DNA of 64,000 nucleotides from Streptomyces sp. NBC_00271 (GTDB lineage Bacteria; Actinomycetota; Actinomycetes; Streptomycetales; Streptomycetaceae): the NCBI RefSeq assembly GCF_036178845.1, contig NZ_CP108070.1, positions 7,688,001 through 7,752,000 of the forward strand, written 5' to 3'. How positions within the stretch are numbered: the first letter of the stretch is position 1; each line of letters starts with the position of its first letter. The notes under the pieces are model-generated. The model ran no database searches. It worked only from the letters and a program-made list of their open reading frames with translations, and was not told the DNA's origin. Shown here piece after piece: positions 26,280 to 34,459 of this stretch. The translations under genes were made by a program, and so were the position numbers.

Positions 26280-28019
26280 ATGCTAGCCAAGGAACGTCCT
26301 GCGCCCCCGGTGATGTTGGTAATGCATGAAGACGCTCCTTTGCGGCAACGGATTACCGAGTCAATCCGAGACTGGTGCGACGGCGGCATCGAGGCAATCG
26401 GGGTGATGAACTTCGCAGAGCTGGAAAAGACGCTAATTGATGAGATCCTGAAAAAGGATCGAGGAGAAGCCTATATGCGTTTGGTTGCCGTCATCGCACG
26501 ATACGGTAACGTCCAACAAAAGATTGATGACTTCCTCAAGGAATGGTACCCGGCGGCGAGCCTGGCAGAATTGCCGGCAGATAGCAAGTTCAAGTCGACC
26601 CCGAAAAAGAGGGAGAATATTTTCGTCGCCGAGTCAGACGCATGGGAATTCCAGCAAAACGTCGAGACGCTGTTTCACGACTGGAGCCCGCCCGACAGTG
26701 AGGTTACCTTCACCGGAAAGGAGGGCTGTCGGGCGGCGTACATGCAGAAATGGCTCTTCCAGCACGGAATTCCTTACAAATGGGAAACCGGCAATCCACC
26801 AGGTAAACCTGGAATCACAGCGGAGATCGATAAGATTCGCTATCCGGCCACACTAGGTCAACTCTTTGAGCGCCTGATCGTCAGAGACTTTCACTACAAA
26901 CTCAAGCATAGATACGATCTGGTCATTGTGGGTGCCGGTCCGGCGGGCCTTTCTGCTGCGTTGAGTGCGGGTATTGCTGGCCTGAGCACACTCGTCATCG
27001 AGAGTCAGCGGCCTGGCGGAAATGCGGCGATGTCTATCAACCGAATCGAGAACTATCTCGGCTTTCCTGGTGGCGTCACTGGCACCAGGCTAGCCAAGCT
27101 GGCGGTCGAGCAGTTGGAGGATGTCACGACTGTCGATCTACGCCCCACGCTTGAAGCGAAGGGAATCAAAGAGGAAGGTTCCCGGTACCGCATCACGGTA
27201 AGCGGCACCAAGGAAGTAAAGTGCGTGTCTGCTGGGATGATTCTCATCGCGTGCGGGCAAGTATACAATCAGCTCACCAAAGTGCTAGCCGACGGAACGA
27301 AAACGGTGCTTGAGGCTCCAGTCGGCTTGGACGTCAGGTACGTCGTGGAGAAGCACCACGTGACCGACGCGAATGACAAGGACATTGTCATCGTAGGCGG
27401 CGGCCTCACAGCCGGACGTGCCGCCCTTCACTATCGTATGGCTGGGTGCCAATCGCTACGATTGGTAACCGACAGGAACCTCATGTCCGGGCCGCTCAAC
27501 GCCGAGCTCCGCATGAAAGGAATCACCCCGGAAATTATCGAGGAAGTGGTCGATATCGTCGACCGGAAGGGGAAAGCAGAAGTTGTAGTGCGACCTCCGG
27601 GAGGAGCGGCAAACAGCCCGCTTCTCGCTCACCGTGTGCACGTACTGATCGGCGGTACACCCAACACGAATTGGCTGAACAATACCGTGGAGATGGACGG
27701 TAAGTTCATCAAAACCGATAGACACGTTGCGAGTCCCGTTTGCGTGGGTGAGCCCTCTCGTATCCTGCCGTTTTGTACCAGCCGTCCAGGAATCTTCGCT
27801 GCCGGGGACGTACGAGTCCTAGCACGCCGGCGGGTGGGACAGGCTGTGGGGCAGGGCGTGGCGGCGGTGGCGGCGATGGAGGAATATCTGGACCATAAAG
27901 GCTCGAACGGTGTCTATACCTGGGAAAATGTCCTGGACGACGGGACCAGCCACTGGCGCACCTGGCGCCTGGCGGTGAAGGCGGTGGAAGACAGATCGTC
28001 TGGCGCCGGTTCCGGCTGA
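26280..28019 (+). CDS. Thioredoxin-reductase-like flavoprotein with N-terminal sensor region
   Basis: A 579-aa protein; the ATG at 26280 follows GGAGG, while a GTG 66 bp earlier has no RBS. Residues about 1-200 resemble the receiver-like and glutaredoxin-like front of fused response-regulator/thioredoxin reductases (VMLVMHEDAPLRQRI, KWLFQHGIPYKWETG). Residues 215-560 form the two-dinucleotide fold: FAD site VIVGAGPAGLSAA and NAD(P)H site VIVGGGLTAGRAA, ending GIFAAGDVR. The redox CxxC of true thioredoxin reductases is not visible between the two sites, so disulfide reduction is doubtful. AT-rich codon use suggests transfer. It lies 153 bp before a HEPN/nuclease pair. Confidence 0.72.
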   Translation: MLAKERPAPPVMLVMHEDAPLRQRITESIRDWCDGGIEAIGVMNFAELEKTLIDEILKKDRGEAYMRLVAVIARYGNVQQKIDDFLKEWYPAASLAELPADSKFKSTPKKRENIFVAESDAWEFQQNVETLFHDWSPPDSEVTFTGKEGCRAAYMQKWLFQHGIPYKWETGNPPGKPGITAEIDKIRYPATLGQLFERLIVRDFHYKLKHRYDLVIVGAGPAGLSAALSAGIAGLSTLVIESQRPGGNAAMSINRIENYLGFPGGVTGTRLAKLAVEQLEDVTTVDLRPTLEAKGIKEEGSRYRITVSGTKEVKCVSAGMILIACGQVYNQLTKVLADGTKTVLEAPVGLDVRYVVEKHHVTDANDKDIVIVGGGLTAGRAALHYRMAGCQSLRLVTDRNLMSGPLNAELRMKGITPEIIEEVVDIVDRKGKAEVVVRPPGGAANSPLLAHRVHVLIGGTPNTNWLNNTVEMDGKFIKTDRHVASPVCVGEPSRILPFCTSRPGIFAAGDVRVLARRRVGQAVGQGVAAVAAMEEYLDHKGSNGVYTWENVLDDGTSHWRTWRLAVKAVEDRSSGAGSG

Positions 28020-28172
28020 ACGTACGGACTCTGACGCACCCGCCCTGGAAGTGGACCACGTCAACGACGTCGTGCGGGGATCCTGAGGGCGAAGCTGTCG
28101 GCACGTTCGCCTCCTCTCGACAGCGGTAGTTCGTACCTGTGTTGGCGGAAGGCGGGCGCGTATGCTCAACGG

Positions 28173-28763
28173 GTGACCTCTCAAGCCCTGGCCGACTGGA
28201 GCGCCAAGCGTGCATTGCGTATCGACCTCGCTTGGCAGATGCACTCGGGGCAGGTGGCGTCCACCACGGCAGGGTGGCAAGTCGATCAGGCATTGGCAGT
28301 CGTTCTCCAGCGGATAGCGACCGAATTTCAAGGCTTCTGTCGCGCACTGCACGACGAAGCGAGCGAGTTCTTCGCAATGACCGTAGCTAATGGGAATCCG
28401 CAACTCGAAAGCACGCTGCGTCAGATGCTCACTAAGGGCCGAGACGTTGACAAAGGGAACGCGCACAACGAAGCAATTGCACGCGATTTCGCACGGTTCG
28501 GATTCATCTTTTGGCCTGCTATGACGGCGGCGGATAGTCGCGCCGGGGGTTGGGCCAATGAAATCAGGAAACTTACCGAGATGCGCAATGGCGTGGCGCA
28601 TGACGACACGGCGAAGATGGGCAAATTGGCGGGTGAAGGCTACCTTCTAAATGATCCCACCCTGAAATCGTGGCAGACCACTTTAGATGATGTAGCCACC
28701 GTGATGGATGACGTGGTTGGCCTATCCCTCGGGACTCTGTTGGGGGTTTCGCGGCCATGGTGA
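28173..28763 (+). CDS. HEPN-motif protein overlapping a nuclease gene
   Basis: A 196-aa helical protein. The GTG at 28173 has no RBS, but a TATGCT lies about 7 bp upstream, which would fit a leaderless transcript. Near residue 140, LTEMRNGVAHDD shows RNGVAH, an R-x4-H HEPN signature. Its stop overlaps the next start (ATGGTGA), so the two are translationally coupled and probably work together. The family is not recognised beyond HEPN. The role could be effector RNase, with the partner nuclease sensing DNA, or the reverse. Confidence 0.65.
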   Translation: MTSQALADWSAKRALRIDLAWQMHSGQVASTTAGWQVDQALAVVLQRIATEFQGFCRALHDEASEFFAMTVANGNPQLESTLRQMLTKGRDVDKGNAHNEAIARDFARFGFIFWPAMTAADSRAGGWANEIRKLTEMRNGVAHDDTAKMGKLAGEGYLLNDPTLKSWQTTLDDVATVMDDVVGLSLGTLLGVSRPW

Positions 28764-29425
28764 GGGATGAAATGACTAGTCGTGAGTATCAGGTCGGCGA
28801 TGCGATCACGGTGCCGTGGGGGCTTGACCTCGTCCAAGGAACTGTTGTAGGGGCGTATGGTGAGGGGCTCGGTCTCCGAGTTCTGGTCGAAGTGGACTTG
28901 GGGGACGGAAGCACTGAAGTCCTGCCATTTCCTCCTCGCGCTCTTGAGATTGCTCAGCAGCCAGAAGGGCAAAGCCCGCCGGGGGCTTGGGTTCAGGCGT
29001 CACGGTATGAAGAGAGTTTGTCTCGCGTATTGAGTAAAATCCTGCATGCACATGTCCCTGAGTGGCTTGGTGGCGTTGAGGTGAATGCGCGACTCGGAGA
29101 GGCCCGCGAGATTGATTTCCTCGCTCAGTTGCCGGATCGCTTGCTTTTGGTCGAGGCCAAGCATTATCGAGATGTGCAGCGACCACTTAATACCTCCACG
29201 CTTGATCAAGTGGAGGCGTACCTGCGAGGGCTTCGACGAAACAGCCCGCCTGCGGTCGCTTTGGTTGTGACCAACGCAAAGGTGCCTCTATCTGTAATAG
29301 AGCGTGCGGAAAAGTACCGTGAAGCCAGTGTTCCCATGTGGGTGGCTGGATGGCGTGAGTGGGATACTCCCGTAGAACTAGAGATGGCTCTTGCGGAAGC
29401 TCTTCGTTTCCCTGTATCGGGATAA
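28757..29425 (+). CDS. PD-(D/E)XK restriction-endonuclease-like protein
   Basis: A 222-aa protein starting at ATG 28757 inside the end of the HEPN gene. Residues about 10-70 form a small beta-rich domain (GDAITVPWGL, VVGAYGEGLG) that might be a nucleic-acid or protein reader. Residues 85-200 hold the nuclease core: REIDFLAQ supplies the Asp and LLLVEAKHY the Glu-x-Lys, as in Mrr-like and other restriction folds. The gene ends the group; a GntR gene follows after 50 bp. Coupling with a HEPN protein is the notable feature. Confidence 0.7.
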   Translation: MVRDEMTSREYQVGDAITVPWGLDLVQGTVVGAYGEGLGLRVLVEVDLGDGSTEVLPFPPRALEIAQQPEGQSPPGAWVQASRYEESLSRVLSKILHAHVPEWLGGVEVNARLGEAREIDFLAQLPDRLLLVEAKHYRDVQRPLNTSTLDQVEAYLRGLRRNSPPAVALVVTNAKVPLSVIERAEKYREASVPMWVAGWREWDTPVELEMALAEALRFPVSG

Positions 29426-29477
29426 GGGGCCTCTCTCCGTGAGATGAACTCTGAATGTAAGAAGGGAAATAAATAAC

Positions 29478-29924
29478 GTGCCGCAGGCCAGTCCGCGGGG
29501 TACGTACTTGCAGGTCTCTGAGTCTCTGCGCCAGAAGATCGAGTCGGGGGACATCGTCGATGCCTTGCCGTCAGAGGCCACTCTGATGAGTGCTCACGGG
29601 GTCTCCCGCAACACGGTGCGCCGTGCCCTCAAGGTGCTGGAAGCCGACGGCGTTGTTGCATCGGCTCCAGGTATCGGCTGGCGCATTGTCCGGGACGGTG
29701 ACCGACGCTCGCTTGCAGAGAGGATGACGGATCTGGTCACTGAGGATTCACTCTCAGTGGGCGACGCTTACCCATCCGAAGCGAAGCTGTGTGAGCGATT
29801 CGGAGCTTCCCGGACTGCCGTGCGCCGTGTCCTTGCCCAGATGGAGGGAAACGGCCTACTTGCCACGGTTCACGGCAAGGGGCGAACCGTACGCGCTCTC
29901 CCGACTCCTACCGTCCGGCCGTAG
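29478..29924 (+). CDS. GntR-family regulator with two winged-helix units (KorSA-like)
   Basis: A 148-aa protein from GTG 29478 (AAGGG about 11 bp upstream). Two GntR-type DNA-binding units lie in tandem, residues about 8-70 (PSEATLMSAHGVSRNTVRRAL) and 78-140 (PSEAKLCERFGASRTAVRRVL), with no separate effector domain. pSAM2-type AICEs keep excision and transfer silent with the GntR repressor KorSA, and this gene stands at the same boundary between cargo and core. It probably represses the core promoters here; its operator is not established. Confidence 0.8.
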   Translation: MPQASPRGTYLQVSESLRQKIESGDIVDALPSEATLMSAHGVSRNTVRRALKVLEADGVVASAPGIGWRIVRDGDRRSLAERMTDLVTEDSLSVGDAYPSEAKLCERFGASRTAVRRVLAQMEGNGLLATVHGKGRTVRALPTPTVRP

Positions 29925-29935
29925 CCTTGGCCCCT

Positions 29936-30505
29936 ATGGGACTGACTGAGTGGGCGTACTCGCTCTCCGAATCGCTGCTGTCCGATCCGCTCCCGCGTCG
30001 GTGGGCGCACTCGTTGGGGGTCGCCAAGCGCGCTCGCTCCTTGAGTCCCATCATGGGCGATGACGCCGAGTTGCTGGAAGCTGCCGCGGTGCTGCATGAC
30101 ATCGGGTACTCGCCAGCGATCGCGACCACCGGGTTTCACCCGCTGGACGGCGCGCGGTTCCTCCGAGACCAGGAAAAGGTAGACGAACGGGTCGTTCGTC
30201 TCGTGGCTCACCACTCTTGCGCCCTGGTGGAAGCTGAGGAGCGCGGGCTGAGGCAGGAGCTTGAGGGGGAGTTCGAGCTTGAGCAGCCGGACCTGGTCGA
30301 CGCTCTGCTGTACTGCGACATGACGACGACGCCCGACGGGACGCAGACTACATCGGCTGAGCGGCTGGACGAGATCGTGCACCGGTACGGTCCGGACACG
30401 ATCGTCGGGCGGTTCATTCAGCGCGCGGCCCCCGAGATCCATGCAGCGGCGAAGCGTGTTGAGGGCCGCTTGGCGGAGGTCTCAGCTGGCGATCAGCCGA
30501 TGTAG
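29936..30505 (+). CDS. HD-domain phosphohydrolase
   Basis: A 189-aa protein starting at ATG 29936, 11 bp after the GntR stop. The HD motif is clear (RRWAHSLGVAKRA, AAVLHDIGYSP, LVAHHSCA). Such metal-dependent phosphohydrolases act on nucleotides or related phosphates. HD proteins recur in AICE cores beside regulators, but their substrate is unknown. Its 3' end overlaps that of the convergent NUDIX gene by 13 bp, so mutual transcript interference is possible. Confidence 0.8.
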   Translation: MGLTEWAYSLSESLLSDPLPRRWAHSLGVAKRARSLSPIMGDDAELLEAAAVLHDIGYSPAIATTGFHPLDGARFLRDQEKVDERVVRLVAHHSCALVEAEERGLRQELEGEFELEQPDLVDALLYCDMTTTPDGTQTTSAERLDEIVHRYGPDTIVGRFIQRAAPEIHAAAKRVEGRLAEVSAGDQPM

Positions 30506-30966
30506 GGCTCTCGCCGCGAGTCGTCGAGACCGTGGCGGATGCGCAGCATCATCGACGGGTGGATGTCCAGTCCGTCAAGGTCCGCTGGGTTAACCCAGCG
30601 GACCTCTTTTGACTCGCTGCTCGTACGCAAGGAACCCCCGATGGGGTGGGCTCGAAAGCAGATGGAGAACTGTTGCCGGACCTCTCCGTCGTCATACGCC
30701 AGCACGTGTTCAGGGTCGGTGTAGAGCCCCACGATGTTGTCTACCTCAACGTCAATGCCGGTCTCTTCCGCGACCTCACGGACGACGGTGTCACTGATGC
30801 GCTCGCCGATGTCATGGCCGCCGCCCGGCAGCGCCCACAGATCGTTGTCCGTCTTGTGGATGAGCAGCAACCGCCCCTCGTCGTCTCGGACGACCGCAGT
30901 GACCGAGGGCACCACCGAGTTGGCCCGAGGGGCGTTCGGGTTGCGGAAGTAGTCGATACGGCTCAT
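30493..30966 (-). CDS. NUDIX hydrolase (Pif-like)
   Basis: A 157-aa protein. The ATG at 30966 shares its A with the stop of the upstream XRE gene (TGATG), giving translational coupling. The Nudix box is complete (GHDIGERISDTVVREVAEE, then TG). In pSAM2 the Nudix protein Pif prevents redundant transfer between donor cells; the same position next to the regulators suggests a similar immunity role. It may otherwise hydrolyse a nucleoside diphosphate derivative. A partial copy lies at 25965-26030. Confidence 0.82.
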   Translation of the reverse strand: MSRIDYFRNPNAPRANSVVPSVTAVVRDDEGRLLLIHKTDNDLWALPGGGHDIGERISDTVVREVAEETGIDVEVDNIVGLYTDPEHVLAYDDGEVRQQFSICFRAHPIGGSLRTSSESKEVRWVNPADLDGLDIHPSMMLRIRHGLDDSRREPYIG

Positions 30967-31733
30967 CAGGCAGTGCCTTCCCAATCGGCAGGTGAAGAGA
31001 TCGGGCGGGCGGATTGCCAGACCTTCTCAACGCTCTCAACGTAGGCGTCGAAGAGCTCGCCGCCGGGCACGCGTCGCAGGTGCAGAACGGGGGCCATGTA
31101 GGCGCCGACGCCGTAGAGGTGCCCGTTCGCCAGCATCTCGTCGTCGGCTCGGTAGATCGAGTTGTAGAGGGTCGTACCGTGCAACCGAAACTCCACCCCG
31201 GGGAGGCCGAAGAGCGGGCCGTAATTGATGAGGGCGTTCCGGATCTTGCCTGCCATCGCCGCGCCGATCCCTTCGTCCTCGCCGCGCACCGCCACGGCCG
31301 ACGACGTGGGCTCTCCCAGGATGAAGCGGATGGGCACTCCGTCGGCTGACTTCTCTTTCACGATGCGGTGGAACGACGCGTCCTCCGTGAGCCAGAACCC
31401 GGAGTACACCAACAGGTCAAACTGACGGGTCGCTTTGGAGTAGAGGTTCGTCCAGAGGGTTTGCATCACGACGGACCGGTGCGGATAGAGCCTGACCAAC
31501 TCGGCATTGCCGGCGGCTGCGACCTCAGCTGATGTGCGTTCGTCCGGCCACAGGTACGACACTTCGCACTTCAACAGCGAGGCCGTTGCGAACTGAAAGC
31601 GGCGATATGGCTTGCGCTCAGGTTCGTTGATCCATCGTTCGACCGTCTTGGCTGCGACCCCGAGTCGTTCGGCGACCTCGTCGAGCGTCAGGCCCAAGTC
31701 CACTATCGCGCCGCGCAGTCGCTCGTTCGCCAC
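30966..31733 (-). CDS. XRE-type regulator with phospholipase-D-like C-terminus
   Basis: A 255-aa protein. The GTG at 31733 has GGAGG 6 bp upstream; the frame extends far upstream but without coding character. Residues 1-60 form a helix-turn-helix (LTLDEVAERLGVAAKTVERW). The remainder resembles the domain found in many Streptomyces AICE regulators, with the core FRLHGTTLYNSIYRADDEML, a degenerate phospholipase-D-like fold lacking the full HxKxxxxD. It forms an operon with the NUDIX gene and faces the transfer operon across an 890-bp control region. It is likely an activator or repressor of that operon. Confidence 0.78.
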   Translation of the reverse strand: MANERLRGAIVDLGLTLDEVAERLGVAAKTVERWINEPERKPYRRFQFATASLLKCEVSYLWPDERTSAEVAAAGNAELVRLYPHRSVVMQTLWTNLYSKATRQFDLLVYSGFWLTEDASFHRIVKEKSADGVPIRFILGEPTSSAVAVRGEDEGIGAAMAGKIRNALINYGPLFGLPGVEFRLHGTTLYNSIYRADDEMLANGHLYGVGAYMAPVLHLRRVPGGELFDAYVESVEKVWQSARPISSPADWEGTA

Positions 31734-31921
31734 TCCAACCTCCGGCTTTCTGGGACGACTTGGTTCGACTTCACGGTAGCCAAGAACGACCCGAGCCGTA
31801 CATCCGCGAAGTCGATCGTCGTAGGCGTCCGCGCCAGTCTGTAGGTACATCGAGCGCGAGGGGCTCGCAGAACTCCAAACAGCCGAAGGGCTTGACGAGG
31901 CGCACTCCCCTCCGCAAGATG

Positions 31922-31944
31922 AGGAACACGTAATACATGTTCCT
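31922..31944. promoter_or_regulatory. Palindrome AGGAACA-N9-TGTTCCT
   Basis: Perfect 7-bp arms around an AT-rich 9-bp centre (CGTAATACA), about 190 bp upstream of the XRE start. A candidate operator for the GntR or XRE protein, or part of the transfer origin. Confidence 0.55.
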
Positions 31945-32560
31945 GATGCAGTGTCCGGATGGCAAGGCCCGGATTTTGCGCTGCGAAGAACTGAACAGTG
32001 ATCGTGCGGGGCTGACGCGAGTCGGCGGTCGCGGGAGGTGCCTAGGGCGAGGGTCCGGGGGCAAACCGCCGTGATGAACGTCGTCTCTCCCCTACGCGCC
32101 TGGCAGGCGCCACCCGGTGTTCGGGTGTGGAGAAGTACAGCGGGGCCCCAACGCACGTGGCGGCAAGAGTGAGACCGCCCCCGCGGCGACCGGGTGATGT
32201 CGTCGGCGGCACGCCGCTCTGCACCGATTCGTGCAGGCCGCCCTGCTGGCGTCAGAGCAGTGACGATGACGCACCCGATGTTCCCGGCTCGGGACCGGTG
32301 CTCCGTGGCAACCGCGCACCGGTGAAGCCGTATCCCTGCTCTCTGCGGGAGGTCGGTGTGAACCGACGGCATACCCAGGCGCCGCCGTGATGGACCGGCC
32401 GGCGGCGCCTGAACTACTTCCCGGTCTGCATCTTGCTGGCCTCGCAGCGGATCGCGCTGCGGCCGGTTGCCTCCCTCGCCCGTCCGGTTCCGCGTACTGC
32501 GCGGCGCCGTACGGGCGGGGTTGCAGGGAGCCGGATTCCCCTGGTTCTACAACGGCGCGC

Positions 32561-32594
32561 GGCCCCGGTGCTCGAACACCGGGGCCGCTGTTTT
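32561..32594 (+). terminator. Hairpin with T run before the first transfer gene
   Basis: GGCCCCGGTG, loop CTCGAA, CACCGGGGCC, then GCTGTTTT. This is a complete rho-independent terminator 32 bp before the start of the first gene of the operon, so it may attenuate entry into the transfer operon. Confidence 0.75.
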
Positions 32595-32625
32595 GGGCCG
32601 TTCCCATCTGAGAGGAGTACGTCCC

Positions 32626-32937
32626 ATGAGGTACATCGTTGCTGGTCATGAGGCTGTTACCGCGGCGGAGTTCGCGGAGTTGGCGTTCGGTATCGACCTG
32701 GAGCTGTTCACCGGTCCGGTTGTGGAGTCCGCGAATGAGCGGACGGCGCGGTTGGACGTGGCCCGCGAAGTCCTCGTGGAGCTCCGTGAGTCGGACCCGG
32801 AGGCCGCGGCGTACGCCGAATCGCTGCTGCGTACGAGCCCGTTGAAGGACGCGCGGGCCGCCGGTCGCCGACCCCGTCGGACGTCGGCACGCCGTCCGGT
32901 GCGGCGCTCCGCGGTGCGTACGGCGGTGGCGGCGTGA
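32626..32937 (+). CDS. Small AICE protein, first of transfer operon
   Basis: A 103-aa protein; the ATG at 32626 has GAGGAG 9 bp upstream. An acidic helical N-terminal part (AEFAELAFGIDLELFTG, ESDPEAAAYAESLL) is followed by a strongly basic tail (RRPRRTSARRPVRRSAVR) that could bind DNA. No family known to me. Its stop overlaps the next GTG (GTGA). Confidence 0.65.
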   Translation: MRYIVAGHEAVTAAEFAELAFGIDLELFTGPVVESANERTARLDVAREVLVELRESDPEAAAYAESLLRTSPLKDARAAGRRPRRTSARRPVRRSAVRTAVAA

Positions 32938-33266
32938 GTGACGGGCTGACGCTGGACGAACTGGCCGTGCCGCTGCGCGCACTGCGCCTGCTGACCACGG
33001 ACTTCGGGCACCTGCCGGCGCCGTCGGTGCACGTCTCCACCATCTACCCGGAGCGGCTGGAGCTGACTTTCTACGACGACCTGTCCGGCTTCGAGTTGTG
33101 GCGCGAGGCACTGGGGATCGCCCCGGACGCCGTGACCTACGGCGAGCAGAACGCCAGCCGTACGCGCGTCCTTCAGGTGACGGTCGACTATGCGGGCACG
33201 GCGGTACACCTGACCGGCTACGCCGACGTCGCCGTCCCGGTGTCGGTGGAAGCGGGCGCGGCGTGA
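32934..33266 (+). CDS. Small AICE protein
   Basis: A 110-aa acidic protein from GTG 32934, overlapping the genes on both sides by 4 bp. It looks alpha/beta (VHVSTIYPERLELTFYDD, VTVDYAGTAVHLTGYAD). No motif identified. The coupling implies it is made in step with the DUF2637 protein that follows. Confidence 0.65.
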   Translation: MSDGLTLDELAVPLRALRLLTTDFGHLPAPSVHVSTIYPERLELTFYDDLSGFELWREALGIAPDAVTYGEQNASRTRVLQVTVDYAGTAVHLTGYADVAVPVSVEAGAA

Positions 33267-34153
33267 GTGCCGCGGCTCGCGTCGAAGTGCGGTCGACGGG
33301 CGTCGAAGCGCCGTTGACGCCCGTCGGTGTGGAGCGCGCGATCACTGCCCTGGCGAGTGTGCTGACGGTGGTGCTCACCGCGGTGGCGTTCTGGCTGTCG
33401 TACGAGCACTTGCAGGAAGTCGCCGCCGCGCACGGGATGGCGGAAGCAGTGGCCCGTTCGTGGGCGTGGCCGGCCACGGTGGATCTGTTCATCGTGATCG
33501 GTGAGCTGTTGATCCTGCGTGCTTCGCTCGCCCACCGGGTCGACTGGTGGGCAATCGGGCTGGTCACCGCAGGTGACGGCGCCTCCATCGGGCTGAACGT
33601 GGCCGGCGTCGGCCAGGACGCGAGCGCCCTGAACTACGTGGTGGCCGCGGTTCCTCCGGTGGCCGCGCTGTTGGCGTTCGGGGCGCTGATGCGGCAGGTG
33701 CACGCCTACCTCGCCCGCCGCGCGGTGACGGGCGTCGACGCCCCGCCGCCGGGCGTCGAAGCACCGTTGACGCCCGTCATGGTGAGCGTCGACCGCCCGA
33801 CGCCCCCTCCGCCCGTGGAGACCGCGGGCGGGATGGCGCCGCTGCCGGAGCTCCCGGCGCTGGTGCCGGGAGCCGAGGAAGCGTCGACGCCCGTCGCCAC
33901 GGATCCGGCCCCCGTCACCGCGCCGTCGACGGCCGTCGACCTGTGCATGCCCGTGGTCTACCCGAACCGCGTCGACCAGTTGGTCCGGGCTCTGTACGGC
34001 ACCGACTTCACCCAGCCGAGCACCGCCCGCATGACGCAGGCGATGGCCGCGGCGGGATTGGGCGCGTCGGAGTCGACGGCCCGCACCGCACGAGGCCGGG
34101 TCAAGGCGCGTGAGCCGTACCTGACCGGCTTCCCCACGGCGATCGCCGGCTGA
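33263..34153 (+). CDS. DUF2637 membrane protein (Spd-type)
   Basis: A 296-aa protein starting at GTG 33263, 4 bp before the end of the preceding stop. Four hydrophobic segments lie at about 28-155 (ASVLTVVLTAVAFWLSYEHL, VDLFIVIGELLIL, WWAIGLVTAGDGASIGLNVA, VVAAVPPVAALLAFGALM), typical of DUF2637. A long Pro/Val linker leads to a C-terminal ~75-residue region that looks like a helix-turn-helix (TMT.AMAAAGLGASESTART). DUF2637 proteins accompany TraB in AICEs and are thought to assist spread of the element along the hyphae. Codons GTCGACGCCCC recur in the linker. Confidence 0.82.
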   Translation: MSAAARVEVRSTGVEAPLTPVGVERAITALASVLTVVLTAVAFWLSYEHLQEVAAAHGMAEAVARSWAWPATVDLFIVIGELLILRASLAHRVDWWAIGLVTAGDGASIGLNVAGVGQDASALNYVVAAVPPVAALLAFGALMRQVHAYLARRAVTGVDAPPPGVEAPLTPVMVSVDRPTPPPPVETAGGMAPLPELPALVPGAEEASTPVATDPAPVTAPSTAVDLCMPVVYPNRVDQLVRALYGTDFTQPSTARMTQAMAAAGLGASESTARTARGRVKAREPYLTGFPTAIAG

Positions 34154-34182
34154 GCATCCGCACCCTCGTGAGGAGTCGCCCT

Positions 34183-34413
34183 GTGAGTACCCCGACCAGC
34201 GTCGCTGCTGGTAAGGCCGTCGGTTTCCACTACATCCTGACCGCCCAGACCGCCGCGGGCGACGTGCTGACCGTGTCGTCGGTCGCCACCTTCGACCCCG
34301 CTCTGTTCTCCCGGTCCCAGGCATACCAGGAGATCCGCGCCATCGCCGCGGACGAGCTGGGCCACAACCGCTTCAGCGTCCTGTTCTTCTCGCTCGAACC
34401 CGACCAGTTCTGA
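34183..34413 (+). CDS. Small AICE protein
   Basis: A 76-aa protein; the GTG at 34183 has GAGGAG upstream. It contains a beta-hairpin-like segment (FHYILTAQTAAGDVLTVSS) and a C-terminal helix and strand (FSVLFFSLEPDQF). Cytosolic, family unknown. It is conserved in position in the transfer operon. Confidence 0.65.
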   Translation: MSTPTSVAAGKAVGFHYILTAQTAAGDVLTVSSVATFDPALFSRSQAYQEIRAIAADELGHNRFSVLFFSLEPDQF

Positions 34414-34459
34414 CCCGCACAGCACCCACCCCATCCCCATTCTCTCCAGGAGATCCGCT

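Larger units (their letters stand above)
31734..32625. other. Main control region between regulators and transfer operon
   Basis: 890 bp without a credible gene between divergent operons. It holds a palindrome at 31922-31944 and a terminator-like hairpin at 32561-32594. Promoters for both directions and possibly the clt/oriT locus should lie here. GC content dips around 31900-31950. Confidence 0.6.
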
